Shown here piece by piece: positions 43,660-51,321 of a stretch of 64,000 nucleotides of DNA. The position numbers and the translations under genes are program-made. Positions within the stretch are counted from its first letter, which is position 1; each line of letters opens with the position of its first letter. The notes beneath the pieces were generated by a model that had not been told where the DNA came from, ran no database searches, and was given only the letters and a program-made list of their open reading frames with translations. Origin of the DNA: Thermogemmatispora tikiterensis (GTDB lineage: Bacteria; Chloroflexota; Ktedonobacteria; Ktedonobacterales; Ktedonobacteraceae); the NCBI RefSeq assembly GCF_003268475.1, contig NZ_MCIF01000002.1, forward strand, positions 4,690,810 through 4,754,809. Direction: 5' to 3'.

Positions 43660-43688
43660 TTGTGAGCACGTCATTTCTGACTTATAAT
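43660..43688 (+). promoter_or_regulatory. Promoter for the 43808 gene
   Basis: TTGTGA (43660-43665), 17-base spacer, perfect TATAAT (43683-43688). TGCTCAC (43629-43635) and GTGAGCA (43662-43668) form an inverted repeat over the -35. An imperfect GAGAGGTC/GATCTCTC pair lies downstream (43694-43720). Confidence 0.65.
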
Positions 43689-43807
43689 TGTTGAGAGAGG
43701 TCGATTTATGATCTCTCACTAAATTATGAATTATTGTTTCATTGCCGATCATGGCCCTCTGGCCCACACGGCTGTGTCGGGCCGGCCAGAGGCAAAGAGA
43801 GGAAGAG

Positions 43808-44131
43808 ATGGAAAGTGATTGTCCACCGAGAGCGCCCCATGATGGCCCTGAGCCGCAAGCCGAGCGGGTGACCTCTCTCTTGCAGCAGCTAGCTGCTGAG
43901 TACGAGGCGGCGCGTCGAAGTTTGGCGCGAGCCTCGTGCGACTACAGCCGCCGGGCTTTAGTTGAGGCGCATTTGCGGGCGGTGACAGCCTGGCAGGCTG
44001 AGCTGAGCCAGATGCTAGGGGAGGCCCTGGCTCTGGCTTTGGTCAAAGCCCGTCTAGAGGAGGTTGATCGGCGGCTGGCTGCTGAGGAAGGGGACAACGC
44101 TGTGGCGCCGGGTGAAGAGCCGTCGCTCTGA
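43808..44131 (+). CDS. Small hypothetical helical protein
   Basis: 107-aa protein of unknown function. The first 20 residues are Pro-rich and disordered. The remainder (RVTSLLQQLAAEYEAARRSLARASCDYSRRALVEAHLRAVTAW and onward) is strongly helical and probably coiled coil, with a charged C terminus. No transmembrane segment or signal peptide is seen. ATG 43808 follows AGAGGAAG; the upstream 22 residues of the longer frame are not credible. It is expressed from a near-consensus promoter divergent to the XRE-TPR gene. The paralogous XRE-TPR gene at 46046 has no such neighbour. Confidence 0.6.
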   Translation: MESDCPPRAPHDGPEPQAERVTSLLQQLAAEYEAARRSLARASCDYSRRALVEAHLRAVTAWQAELSQMLGEALALALVKARLEEVDRRLAAEEGDNAVAPGEEPSL

Positions 44132-44368
44132 CTGGGTCCCATCGGCGCGGCCACGCCGGTTGGTCGCTCCTGTGTTGGCTGTCTGGGCTTCTGGTCCGGT
44201 TCAGACCGGGAAGGCTCCTGCGGCTTGCTTCTGTCGAAGTGGGACAGGAACATGGCGAGGGCTGGCCTCCTCTCTTCGTTGAGTTGCTACTCTTCTCTGC
44301 TGCTCTGGGTGTCTCTACCTCGGTCTTGTCAGCGATCTTGCTAGCCGGCCTGGGCGGAACGAGAGCGC

Positions 44369-44899
44369 TCAATTGAGGCTCTCGCGCCGCGGGTAGTAGC
44401 GTAGGATGCGGGCGAGGTAGCGGATGAGGCGTCGCCCCATGCGTAGCTCCAGAGGGAACGGCTGGAGGCTGCGGCAGGTCTGCAGCCGGCCCAGAGCATT
44501 TTCGCTCAAGCCCAGCAGCCAGCGGAGCTGGCGGATCTCCGGTTCACTGAAATAGAGCAAGGAGTCGGGGGCGTGTTCCAGAACCTCCTGAGTGCGGGTC
44601 TGCAGGAGTTTGATTCCTCGCTCTAGTTCGGCCAGGATCTCTAGCGTGTTGTGGTCGGCGCTATATCTTGGGGAAAGGAGGATTTCCAGCTCGCTGGTCT
44701 CCTGGGTTTCTTCCCAGCGCTGCCAGTGCTTCTGGGCGCCTGGTGAGAGCAGCTGGAAGGCCACTGTCTGGAGGTCTTCGAGGGTGCGCCCGGCGAGGAC
44801 CCACTCCAGGAGCCCTGGTAGAGGGAAAAGCTGCGAGTTAGCCAGGAGCGGTCGAGGGCGCTGGCGCCTGGATGGCTGGCGACGTTTATGGCGGCTCAT
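44369..44899 (-). CDS. Hypothetical protein downstream of methyltransferase
   Basis: 176-aa protein I do not recognise. A Lys/Arg-rich start (MSRHKRRQPSRRQRPRP) leads into predicted helices: WVLAGRTLEDLQTVAFQLLSPGAQKHWQRWEE, then LEILAELERGIKLLQTRTQEVLEHAPDSLLYFSEPEIRQLRWLLGL. The basic ends suggest nucleic acid or acidic partners. The start codon overlaps the stop of the methyltransferase gene (ATGA), so the two are translationally coupled. A longer frame from 44953 would sit inside that gene and is rejected. Confidence 0.65.
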   Translation of the reverse strand: MSRHKRRQPSRRQRPRPLLANSQLFPLPGLLEWVLAGRTLEDLQTVAFQLLSPGAQKHWQRWEETQETSELEILLSPRYSADHNTLEILAELERGIKLLQTRTQEVLEHAPDSLLYFSEPEIRQLRWLLGLSENALGRLQTCRSLQPFPLELRMGRRLIRYLARILRYYPRRESLN

Positions 44900-45753
44900 G
44901 GCTTGCACCCCCAGACGGTCAGAAGGCCGCAGCGCGTGCCGTATTGTTCCCATTCGGCGGGCAGGGCGGCCAGGGTCTCCTCGATCTGCTGCAGGGGGAG
45001 CTGGTTGACGCTGGCCAGGGCGGGGGCGACGCTGTGCAGGGAGGCGAGCAGGTCCTGTCGGAAGAGGGGGGCGCCGCAGGCTTTGCCTGCGAGGGGGGCC
45101 TCCCAGTGGCGCACGATCGGGTCGAGGCCGAGGCTGCGCAGCCAGTCGGGGAGCTGCAGGGGAGCGGCCAGGTGCAGGCCGCGGCGGGCGGCCAGGGCTT
45201 CGAACCAGGTGCGGACCTGGGCATGGCGTGAACCTTCGTGGAAGACTTCGTTGGTGGCTTCGACGAGTTCGAGCCAGCCGCCGGGGCGGGTGACGCGCAG
45301 CAGGTCGGCGAGGACGCCGGGCCAGGCGGTGAGGGGGATGGCGGCGGCGAGGAGGCGCTGATGGACGTAGTCGAAGGAGGCGTCGGGGAAGGGGAGACCG
45401 CTGAGGAGGTCGGCCTGAATGGATTGGCAGCGTGGGGGCAGGGGAGTACGCAGGAGGGAGAGGTCTTTGTCGAGGGCGATGAGCTGGGCCTGGCGCCAGT
45501 GCCGGGCGGCCTCGCGCAGCCAGATGCCGGTACCGCTGCCGACGTCGAGGATGGCCTGCGGGTTCTGGACAGGGGCGAGGAAGTGGGTGCCGAGCAGTTG
45601 GCGCAGGGCGAAGTGTTGCAGGTCGAGGCGGTCCTGTTCCTGGCGCGAGCGGGGCAGGACGTAGGTCTCGTCGGGACCGCTGGGAGCCAGCGATCCCCGG
45701 GCTGCCTGGGCCGAGGGGGAGCCGCGCAGGCGGATGAGCCAGTGCCAGTTCAT
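44896..45753 (-). CDS. SAM-dependent methyltransferase (class I)
   Basis: 285-aa protein with a class I methyltransferase core. Motif I is AILDVGSGTGIWLREAARHW, the acidic residue of strand 2 is LIALDKD, and motif II/III regions are CQSIQADLLSGLPFPDASFDYVHQRLL and LLRVTRPGGWLELVE. This pattern matches Methyltransf_25-type enzymes acting on small molecules or lipids. ATG 45753 follows GGAGGAGGTG, a very strong ribosome site; a TTG-initiated extension to 45855 is Pro/Gly/Arg-rich and unlikely. The substrate is unknown. It forms a two-gene operon with the 44369 gene, possibly behind a leader ORF. Confidence 0.83.
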   Translation of the reverse strand: MNWHWLIRLRGSPSAQAARGSLAPSGPDETYVLPRSRQEQDRLDLQHFALRQLLGTHFLAPVQNPQAILDVGSGTGIWLREAARHWRQAQLIALDKDLSLLRTPLPPRCQSIQADLLSGLPFPDASFDYVHQRLLAAAIPLTAWPGVLADLLRVTRPGGWLELVEATNEVFHEGSRHAQVRTWFEALAARRGLHLAAPLQLPDWLRSLGLDPIVRHWEAPLAGKACGAPLFRQDLLASLHSVAPALASVNQLPLQQIEETLAALPAEWEQYGTRCGLLTVWGCKP

Positions 45754-45755
45754 GC

Positions 45756-45827
45756 CTACACCTCCTCCGCAGGGACGTGGCCGGCCTGGAGGTCGTTGAC
45801 GCTCACTGGTTGCGGAAATAGGGCCAT
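45756..45827 (-). CDS. Candidate 23-aa leader ORF before methyltransferase
   Basis: Very short frame encoding MALFPQPVSVNDLQAGH and a PAEEV end. AAGGAG lies ten bases before the ATG, and its TAG stop is two bases upstream of the methyltransferase start, with the latter's GGAGGAGGTG Shine-Dalgarno inside its last codons. Ribosomes finishing it would cover that site, so it may couple or modulate methyltransferase translation. The size makes chance occurrence possible. Confidence 0.4.
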   Translation of the reverse strand: MALFPQPVSVNDLQAGHVPAEEV

Positions 45828-45902
45828 CTAAGATCGTCTCCTTGCTTGCATACAACTAGTTCAATTGGGTATCATAAGCCGTGAACTCTTCGGAGAGAGA
45901 GT

Positions 45903-45929
45903 ACGTTGTTGTGAGGTAGTAAGCAACGT
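45903..45929. promoter_or_regulatory. Inverted repeat upstream of XRE-TPR paralog 2
   Basis: ACGTTG and CAACGT, perfect arms 15 bases apart, 50 bases before the promoter at 45979. A candidate regulator site in the divergent region. Confidence 0.4.
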
Positions 45930-45978
45930 CTCTTTGCCGGCAGTGCCAGGAGTAGGCGAGTGGTGTTCCAGGTGGCGC

Positions 45979-46008
45979 TTGATGCTCTGTGAAGACGGAT
46001 GCTACAAT
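45979..46008 (+). promoter_or_regulatory. Promoter of XRE-TPR paralog 2
   Basis: TTGATG (45979-45984), 18-base spacer, TACAAT (46003-46008), about 37 bases before the start codon. Confidence 0.6.
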
Positions 46009-46045
46009 GGACTAGTCTGTAGGGCAAGGGAAGGAAGGTCGTAGT

Positions 46046-47305
46046 ATGCATGAGCAGCCGTGGTGGTACCGCTACGGGCGGTATACGTCAGGACCGTACA
46101 ACTCGCCACACATGGGCGATGTATTGGCGGATTACCGAAAACGACGACACTGGACGCAGCAGGCTTTCGCGGAAGCCATCGGCGTCAGTTGGCGTACAGT
46201 CCGAGAATGGGAGATGACCGACGTGATCAACGACATTGGACGGCGCATTTTTTTGGCGAAGGTGCTCAAGATTCCGCCCGTGTTGCTGGGGCTGACCAGG
46301 TATCAGGTCTATGGAGAGCAGGACCATCAGGAATATGAGGCGGGGCTACTGAGTGCAGCCGAGCGTCTAGAGGCGGACAGCTATTATCATTTTGAGGACA
46401 CGCTGGCGCTGGCCTGGGAGCTATTTTACGAAGGGCGATTGTTGGTGGTTGCAGATCGGGTAGAGCGACGGCTGCGCAAGCTAGAGGCGATTGTGGAGCG
46501 TTGGCCTGTGGGACCTGAGCAGGAGGCGTGGCGGGAGCTGTTGGCTCGTTACTATTTGTTAGCAGTACAATTTGAGCGTCACCGCGGCTTGGACGAAACC
46601 CACCGGCAGGCGGCTCTGCGCTTGAATGCTCAGGCTCTTCGCCTGGCACAGGCGTTGGATCTCCCTGCTCTTCAGGCCCACGTATTGTCGATGCGTGCTG
46701 ATATCCAGCACGAGCAGGGGCGCCGTGGTTTGGCCAAACAGTTGGCTCTGGCTTCGCTGCAGTACCTGGAGCATACTCAGCCACCCTTGCAAGGTAATCT
46801 CTTGCTGATGGCTGCTGCTACAGTGGCTGCGGCAGGCATTAGCGATCAACAGGATGAGCGCCAGGTTCGGCGTTGGCAGGACCAGGCCCTCACGCTGGTC
46901 TATAAGCGGAAGATCGAGCCAGATGGGTCCTATCTCAAGCTCAATCTGGCAGGGGTGCATCACGACCGAGCTAAATTGCTGCTGTTGCTCTATCAGCAGC
47001 GACCCCGTGGGGAGCTGCTGCGAGATGCGCGGCAGGAAATGGCGGCGTCCTGGAAGCACTTCACTCCTGAACTGCAAGTGTGGCAGGTGCACTTTGCGCT
47101 GACAGAGGCGCAGATTGAACTGGCAGCCGGAGATTTGGAAGCGAGTGCGCAGGCCGGAATGAACGCCTTGGAGGCGGCGCGTCAGATGGGATCGTGCAAA
47201 TACGAGGGGGAGCTGAAGCGGCTGTATAGTAGGCTCGGCCAGAAGGCGGGTCAGAGGCAGCCTCAAATCGAGCGTTTGGGGATTGCTCTGGGCTGCTACA
47301 ATTAG
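46046..47305 (+). CDS. XRE regulator with TPR-like helical domain (paralog 2)
   Basis: 419-aa paralog of the 42299 gene product. The N terminus again has an aromatic motif (QPWWYRYGRYTSGPYNSPHMGD), then the XRE domain DYRKRRHWTQQAFAEAIGVSWRTVREWEMTDVINDIGRRIFLAKVLKIPPVLLGL. TPR-like helices follow (HVLSMRADIQHEQGRRGLAKQLALASLQYLEHT; LKLNLAGVHHDRAKLLLLLYQQRPRG). Base composition is less GC-rich than the flanking catabolic genes, with codons such as TTT and ATT more frequent, which suggests a different history. AAGGGAAGGAAGG precedes the ATG. The DNA target and ligand are unknown. Confidence 0.8.
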   Translation: MHEQPWWYRYGRYTSGPYNSPHMGDVLADYRKRRHWTQQAFAEAIGVSWRTVREWEMTDVINDIGRRIFLAKVLKIPPVLLGLTRYQVYGEQDHQEYEAGLLSAAERLEADSYYHFEDTLALAWELFYEGRLLVVADRVERRLRKLEAIVERWPVGPEQEAWRELLARYYLLAVQFERHRGLDETHRQAALRLNAQALRLAQALDLPALQAHVLSMRADIQHEQGRRGLAKQLALASLQYLEHTQPPLQGNLLLMAAATVAAAGISDQQDERQVRRWQDQALTLVYKRKIEPDGSYLKLNLAGVHHDRAKLLLLLYQQRPRGELLRDARQEMAASWKHFTPELQVWQVHFALTEAQIELAAGDLEASAQAGMNALEAARQMGSCKYEGELKRLYSRLGQKAGQRQPQIERLGIALGCYN

Positions 47306-47512
47306 GTCCTCAATCTGTTAGAACACGGGGCCAGTAGACTGGTGTGCAGATGGATGTCGACAGGTGAGGGAAGAGGAGCAGGTGAGAGGCTGGCCTTTGC
47401 AGATCTGCGCTTAAAGATGCCTGCAAGCCAGAGAGATTCAACGGCGCCTTTACTTTGATCAGTTTCTGGTCAGACTCCGTCTTATACATTACGTGAAGTT
47501 GTGCAGCGAGTA

Positions 47513-48100
47513 ATGTCGGCAAATCTACTGAAAAATGAAGCGTTGTGCCTGGCGCGCAAGCGTCGCGGGTGGAGTCAGCGCGAGCTGGCCGATTTTGCGG
47601 GGGTCTCGCTCTCGACGGTCGAGCGGGCTGAACGCGGCGAGGCGATCCGCATTGATAGCATCCAGCGTTTGAGTCGCTGCCTTGAGGCCTCGCCCGAAGC
47701 GTTGGGTCTCTTGGGCTTGCCAGCCGAGGAAGGCTCTGGCCGTGCTCTGGCTGAGGATCTGCGTGTGTTGATGGCTCCTGCCGGCCAGGAGTTGCCGCCA
47801 CTCGCCCAGCTTTGCGCTCAAGACCTGCTGGCTGCCTATCAGCGAGGCATCAGGGCCCTGCAAGATCTCTACTTTGGCGGCGCCCCTGCTCAGGTAGAGG
47901 CCCTGCGTTCCAATCCCGAAACGGGCTTAAGCGGTGTTCGGACGCCAGGAGGCAAGCCACTTCTGGAGCCGCTTATCGGGTTTCAATCCCGAAACGGGCT
48001 TAAGCGGTGTTCGGACAAAAGAGACAATGGCCACCGCACCCCAACCTGTTTGTTCCAATCCCGAAACGGGCTTAAGCGGTGTTCGGACAGTAGGGAATAA
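47513..48100 (+). pseudogene. XRE family gene running into the CRISPR array
   Basis: The first 130 or so codons encode an XRE helix-turn-helix (CLARKRRGWSQRELADFAGVSLSTVERAERGEAIRIDSIQRLSRCLEA) and a helical segment (LAAYQRGIRALQDLYFGGAPAQVEAL). In relatives this continues into TPR repeats. Here at base 47907 the frame enters the first CRISPR repeat and stays open through three repeats to a TAG at 48100, so the C terminus is translated repeat and spacer (SNPETGLSGVRT, FQSRNGLKRCSD). The gene thus appears truncated by the array, or the array arose at its 3' end. A functional short HTH protein with a junk tail is possible. Confidence 0.6.
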
Positions 48101-48669
48101 GCCTCAGCGAGGCAGATCTCGTTCCAATCCCGAAACGGGCTTAAGCGGTGTTCTGGCTTTGCGTCTGGCCGCCAAAAGCCTCCTCTATCCCTTGGTTCCA
48201 ATCCCGAAACGGGCTTAAGCGGTGTTCGGACGCAATGTCTCCTGCTGCAGGGAGCTGGCCCGTTTCAATCCCGAAACGGGCTTAAGCGGTGTTCGGACGC
48301 TGCATCAATTGACGAGTGAGGACCACTCAAGATGGTTCCTTCCAATCCCGAAACGGGCTTAAGCGGTGTTCGGACGCTGATGATCGGAATCTGGAGGTGG
48401 CGGCCTGGATCGGTTCCAATCCCGAAACGGGCTTAAGCGGTGTTCGGACGCCGGCTGGTCATGGCGGTGCTCCGATAATTGAAGGTTCCAATCCCGAAAC
48501 GGGCTTAAGCGGTGTTCGGACCAGCAGAGTCCAAAGCGGACGAGATGATCCTTGGCTAGTTCCAATCCCGAAACGGGCTTAAGCGGTGTTCGGACTCTTT
48601 TTGAACAGCATTCAAAAAATATTTGACGTCTGGTTCCAATCCCGAAACGGGCTTAAGCGGTGTTCGGAC
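47907..48669. CRISPR. CRISPR array 1 (11 repeats, 10 spacers)
   Basis: 37-bp repeats starting at 47907, 47980, 48052, 48121, 48195, 48262, 48339, 48413, 48485, 48559 and 48633. Each begins GTTCCAATCCC or GTTTCAATCCC, contains the palindrome CCCGAAACGGG, continues with CTTAAGCGGTG and ends TTCGGAC. The fourth ends TTCTGGC and the seventh begins with C, so these are decayed. Spacers are 30-40 bases and all different. No cas genes and no clear AT-rich leader are adjacent; the left side is the coding XRE gene. Orientation and type are not determined. It shares its repeat with the array at 63700. Confidence 0.97.
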
Positions 48670-49304
48670 GGTACCCCTTCTAAGATAGCATCTGGAGCGG
48701 CCTCTGTCAAGGCTTTTCGATGATCCCAAAAAATCGGTCATCAGTGACCGCATTCGTGCGGCTATGTTGCCAGCCACGTTGGCCCTCGGACCGCTTCAAA
48801 AGCCATTCGAGGATCGCTGCGTGGAAAGTCGGGAGCCGAGATCCTCGAAGCGACAGGCACCAGAAATATATTCTTCATTCGAACGGTATTTCTGGCAAAA
48901 GAAAATATAAAAAGAAGACCGCCAGCTTGTCCCGAGCACCTTCGCCATCACTTCACTCAACGACGCCGTCCCTCAGCGCTCAGATACCCCGGCCCGCCAG
49001 AGGAGCAGCAGGTCTCTTCCTCGGCAGCAGATCAGGCCCTTCTCCTGGCGCTCGAACAGGAGATCGACTTTGCCCAGCTCAGCTTTGAGCATCGCAATCT
49101 CCTCTTGCAATGGTGCCAGATACTTCCTGAAGGCAGACGCTGTTTCCAACCACGTGGGCTGCTCAAAGCGAGACCGCCCGGCCCGCCCTCAGCGGTACCA
49201 TCCCGAGCTGGGCCCGTCAAGCGGTCGCAGGCCCATTCCGGCCATCAGCGCCAGCCAGCCCGCACGCTCGCCCCTCCTCTGCTCGGCTCCCTCCTTCTCC
49301 CCGC
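48670..49304. other. Gene-poor region right of array 1
   Basis: No complete gene. Two open stretches without start codons look like debris: plus strand 48689-48910 (ending RYFWQKKI) and the minus-strand stretch listed separately. Inverted repeats are TTCGAGGATC/GATCCTCGAA (about 48810-48859) and CAGAAATA/TATTTCTG (about 48861-48895). It is lower in GC than the surroundings around 48860-48920. No insertion sequence ends are recognised. Confidence 0.4.
48973..49188 (-). pseudogene. Possible coiled-coil gene fragment
   Basis: A 71-codon open stretch with protein-like composition and no suitable start: FEQPTWLETASAFRKYLAPL followed by QEEIAMLKAELGKVDLLFER and a Leu-rich end (CCRGRDLLLLWRAGVSER). 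The heptad pattern suggests a coiled coil. It could be the tail of a deleted gene. I do not recognise the family. Confidence 0.35.
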
Positions 49305-49333
49305 TTGACTTTCGTTTATCGATAATTTATTCT
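49305..49333 (+). promoter_or_regulatory. Promoter of the dikinase/molybdenum hydroxylase cluster
   Basis: TTGACT (49305-49310), 17-base spacer, TATTCT (49328-49333). The spacer contains the perfect palindrome TTATCGATAA (49316-49325), a likely operator, with the cluster's own GntR regulator (51318) the obvious candidate. The message would carry a leader of about 245 bases. Confidence 0.55.
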
Positions 49334-49587
49334 TGATTGGTAGAGAGCAGCGGCACAGAGACATGTGCCTGCCAGCCTGGCTAGCCGGGACCTGCTCTTA
49401 CTGGCTTGCTGCCACGTGCGCCCGCCGTGTGCACGCGCCACACGGTCGCGGCCAGCGTTCAGCGCGAGGAACGCTTACACCCGACCAGGGCCGGCCAGAT
49501 CACCGGCCCGCCAAGCAGGGCCGCAGCGCACCACCGCCGTGCCCGCGGTCCGGTCGGGACCCGTTTTCAGAGAGGAAGGCTTATTTT

Positions 49588-51321
49588 ATGAGCAGCAACG
49601 ACGAAGTCCTGGGCACATTCTACGGCGACGAGAGCTTTCCCATCACCTGGGAAGAGGGCGAGCAGGAACTGTTCTGGATCTACGACGACCTGCACATTCC
49701 TAACCCCGTCTCGCCCATGTTCTTCGACATCGGCGGCTGGTGGCTCACCTGTGACCACATGTTCCGGCGCTTCGGCACCCCCTTCGCCTGCGACTGGATC
49801 GCCAAAAACATCAACGGCTACGTCTACACCGCCGCCGTGCCCGCCGACTCCTCACTGCACGCCGAAGCCACCGAATACCAGGCGCGCTACGTCCCGCGCG
49901 TCCCGCGCGATCCCGACTATCCCCAGAAAATCGGCGCCTACATGAACGCCGTCCTGCCGCACTACGCTCACAACTTCCTCGACTGGTGGCAGACACGGCT
50001 GCGCCCCGAAATGGAGCGCAACTTTGCCTATCTCGACAACTACGATACCGAGCATGCCAGCCTCGTCGAACTGGCCGTCCTCCTGGAGGACGCCATCGAC
50101 ATCCACGACCGACACTGGAAAATCCACTGGATGCTCAACTTTGCCCAGTTCTCTTCGACCCTCAACCTCAACGCCCTCATTCAGGAAATCAAAGGCGCAG
50201 TCGATCCCAACCTGATGGGGCGCCTGCAAAGCTCGCTGGCCGACCGTAACTGGGACTCCATCGAGGCCCTCTGGCGCATCAAAGAAGAGATCAAGGCCGA
50301 CGACGACCTGCGCCAGCTCTTCAAGCGCGGCGAAACCGCCGCCGACATCTGGCGTGCCCTGCAACAATCCTCGCGCGGCCAGCAGCTCATTCGCGAGCGC
50401 ATCGAACCCTATCAGCAAGAATTCGGCTACAAATCGATCTGGTCCCATGAATTCGCCTTCCCCACCTGGAAGGAGCAGGCCACCCCGATCATCGAAATCC
50501 TGCGCGGCTACCTGGAGACCGACTACGACTATCCGCGCACCATCCAGGGCGTACGCGAAGACCTCGACCGCGCCATTCACGAACTGATGGACGACGTCCC
50601 ACCGGGCGAAGGGCGCGAGCGCCTGCAGCAGGCCCTCGACCTCTCGCTGCGCATGAACCCGCTCACCCCTGATCACCACTTCTACATCGACCAGGGGACC
50701 AACGCCCGCCTGCGCCTGGTGCTCATCGCCATCGGCAAGAAGCTGGTCCAGGCCAGGCTGCTCGACGACCCCGAGGACGTCATGTATCTGCGCTACAACG
50801 AGCTGCGCCTGCTCATGACCAATCCCGGCGCCGTGCCCGCCCGCGAGCTGGTCTCACAGCGGCGCGACGAACGCGAGCGCGCCTATCAGATTCGCCCGCG
50901 CGAATGGGTCGGCACAGCCACCAAGACGGCCCTGGCTTTCCCCTACAACGCCCTCTGGGGCTTCCCGGAGAAGTTCTACAAACAGCCGGCCCAGAAGAGC
51001 GACGAGATCCGCGGCCTGGCCGCCTCGCCCGGCGTCGTCGAAGGCCCGGCGCGCGTCGTCCTCTCGCTGGAGCAATTCGACCAGGTGCGCGAAGGCGACA
51101 TTCTGGTCTGCCGCATGACAAATCCCGCCTGGGTCGTCCTCTTCACGCGCATCGTCGGCCTCGTCACCGACGCCGGCGGCGTCACCTCGCACCCGGCGGT
51201 CGTCTCGCGCGAATTCGGCATTCCGGCAGTGGTCGGCACCTCCGACGCCACCCAGCGCATCAAGACGGGCGACCGCATCCGCGTCAACGGTGCCACCGGC
51301 GTAGTGGAGGTCCTTGCTTGA
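49588..51321 (+). CDS. PEP-utilizing enzyme, mobile (phosphohistidine) subunit of a split dikinase
   Basis: 577-aa protein. The C-terminal 90 residues are the swivelling phosphohistidine domain: DILVCRMTNPAWVVLFTRIVGLVTDAGGVTSHPAVVSREFGIPAVVGT, with His in TSHPA as phosphate carrier. The N-terminal 480 residues resemble the large subunit of phenylphosphate-synthase-like dikinases (FWIYDDLHIPNPVSPMFFDIGGWW, NGYVYTAAVP). The ATP-grasp partner is encoded at 52756. By analogy the pair would transfer the beta-phosphate of ATP through His to an acceptor hydroxyl. ATG 49588 follows GAGAGGAAGG; the longer frame is low complexity. The acceptor is unknown. The stop overlaps the next start (TTGA). Confidence 0.82.
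   Translation: MSSNDEVLGTFYGDESFPITWEEGEQELFWIYDDLHIPNPVSPMFFDIGGWWLTCDHMFRRFGTPFACDWIAKNINGYVYTAAVPADSSLHAEATEYQARYVPRVPRDPDYPQKIGAYMNAVLPHYAHNFLDWWQTRLRPEMERNFAYLDNYDTEHASLVELAVLLEDAIDIHDRHWKIHWMLNFAQFSSTLNLNALIQEIKGAVDPNLMGRLQSSLADRNWDSIEALWRIKEEIKADDDLRQLFKRGETAADIWRALQQSSRGQQLIRERIEPYQQEFGYKSIWSHEFAFPTWKEQATPIIEILRGYLETDYDYPRTIQGVREDLDRAIHELMDDVPPGEGRERLQQALDLSLRMNPLTPDHHFYIDQGTNARLRLVLIAIGKKLVQARLLDDPEDVMYLRYNELRLLMTNPGAVPARELVSQRRDERERAYQIRPREWVGTATKTALAFPYNALWGFPEKFYKQPAQKSDEIRGLAASPGVVEGPARVVLSLEQFDQVREGDILVCRMTNPAWVVLFTRIVGLVTDAGGVTSHPAVVSREFGIPAVVGTSDATQRIKTGDRIRVNGATGVVEVLA

Noticed and set aside
47907..48582. Apparent protein repeats SNPETGLSGVRT and FQSRNGLKRCSD
   Set aside because: These are translations of the CRISPR repeat in different frames, not a protein repeat family.
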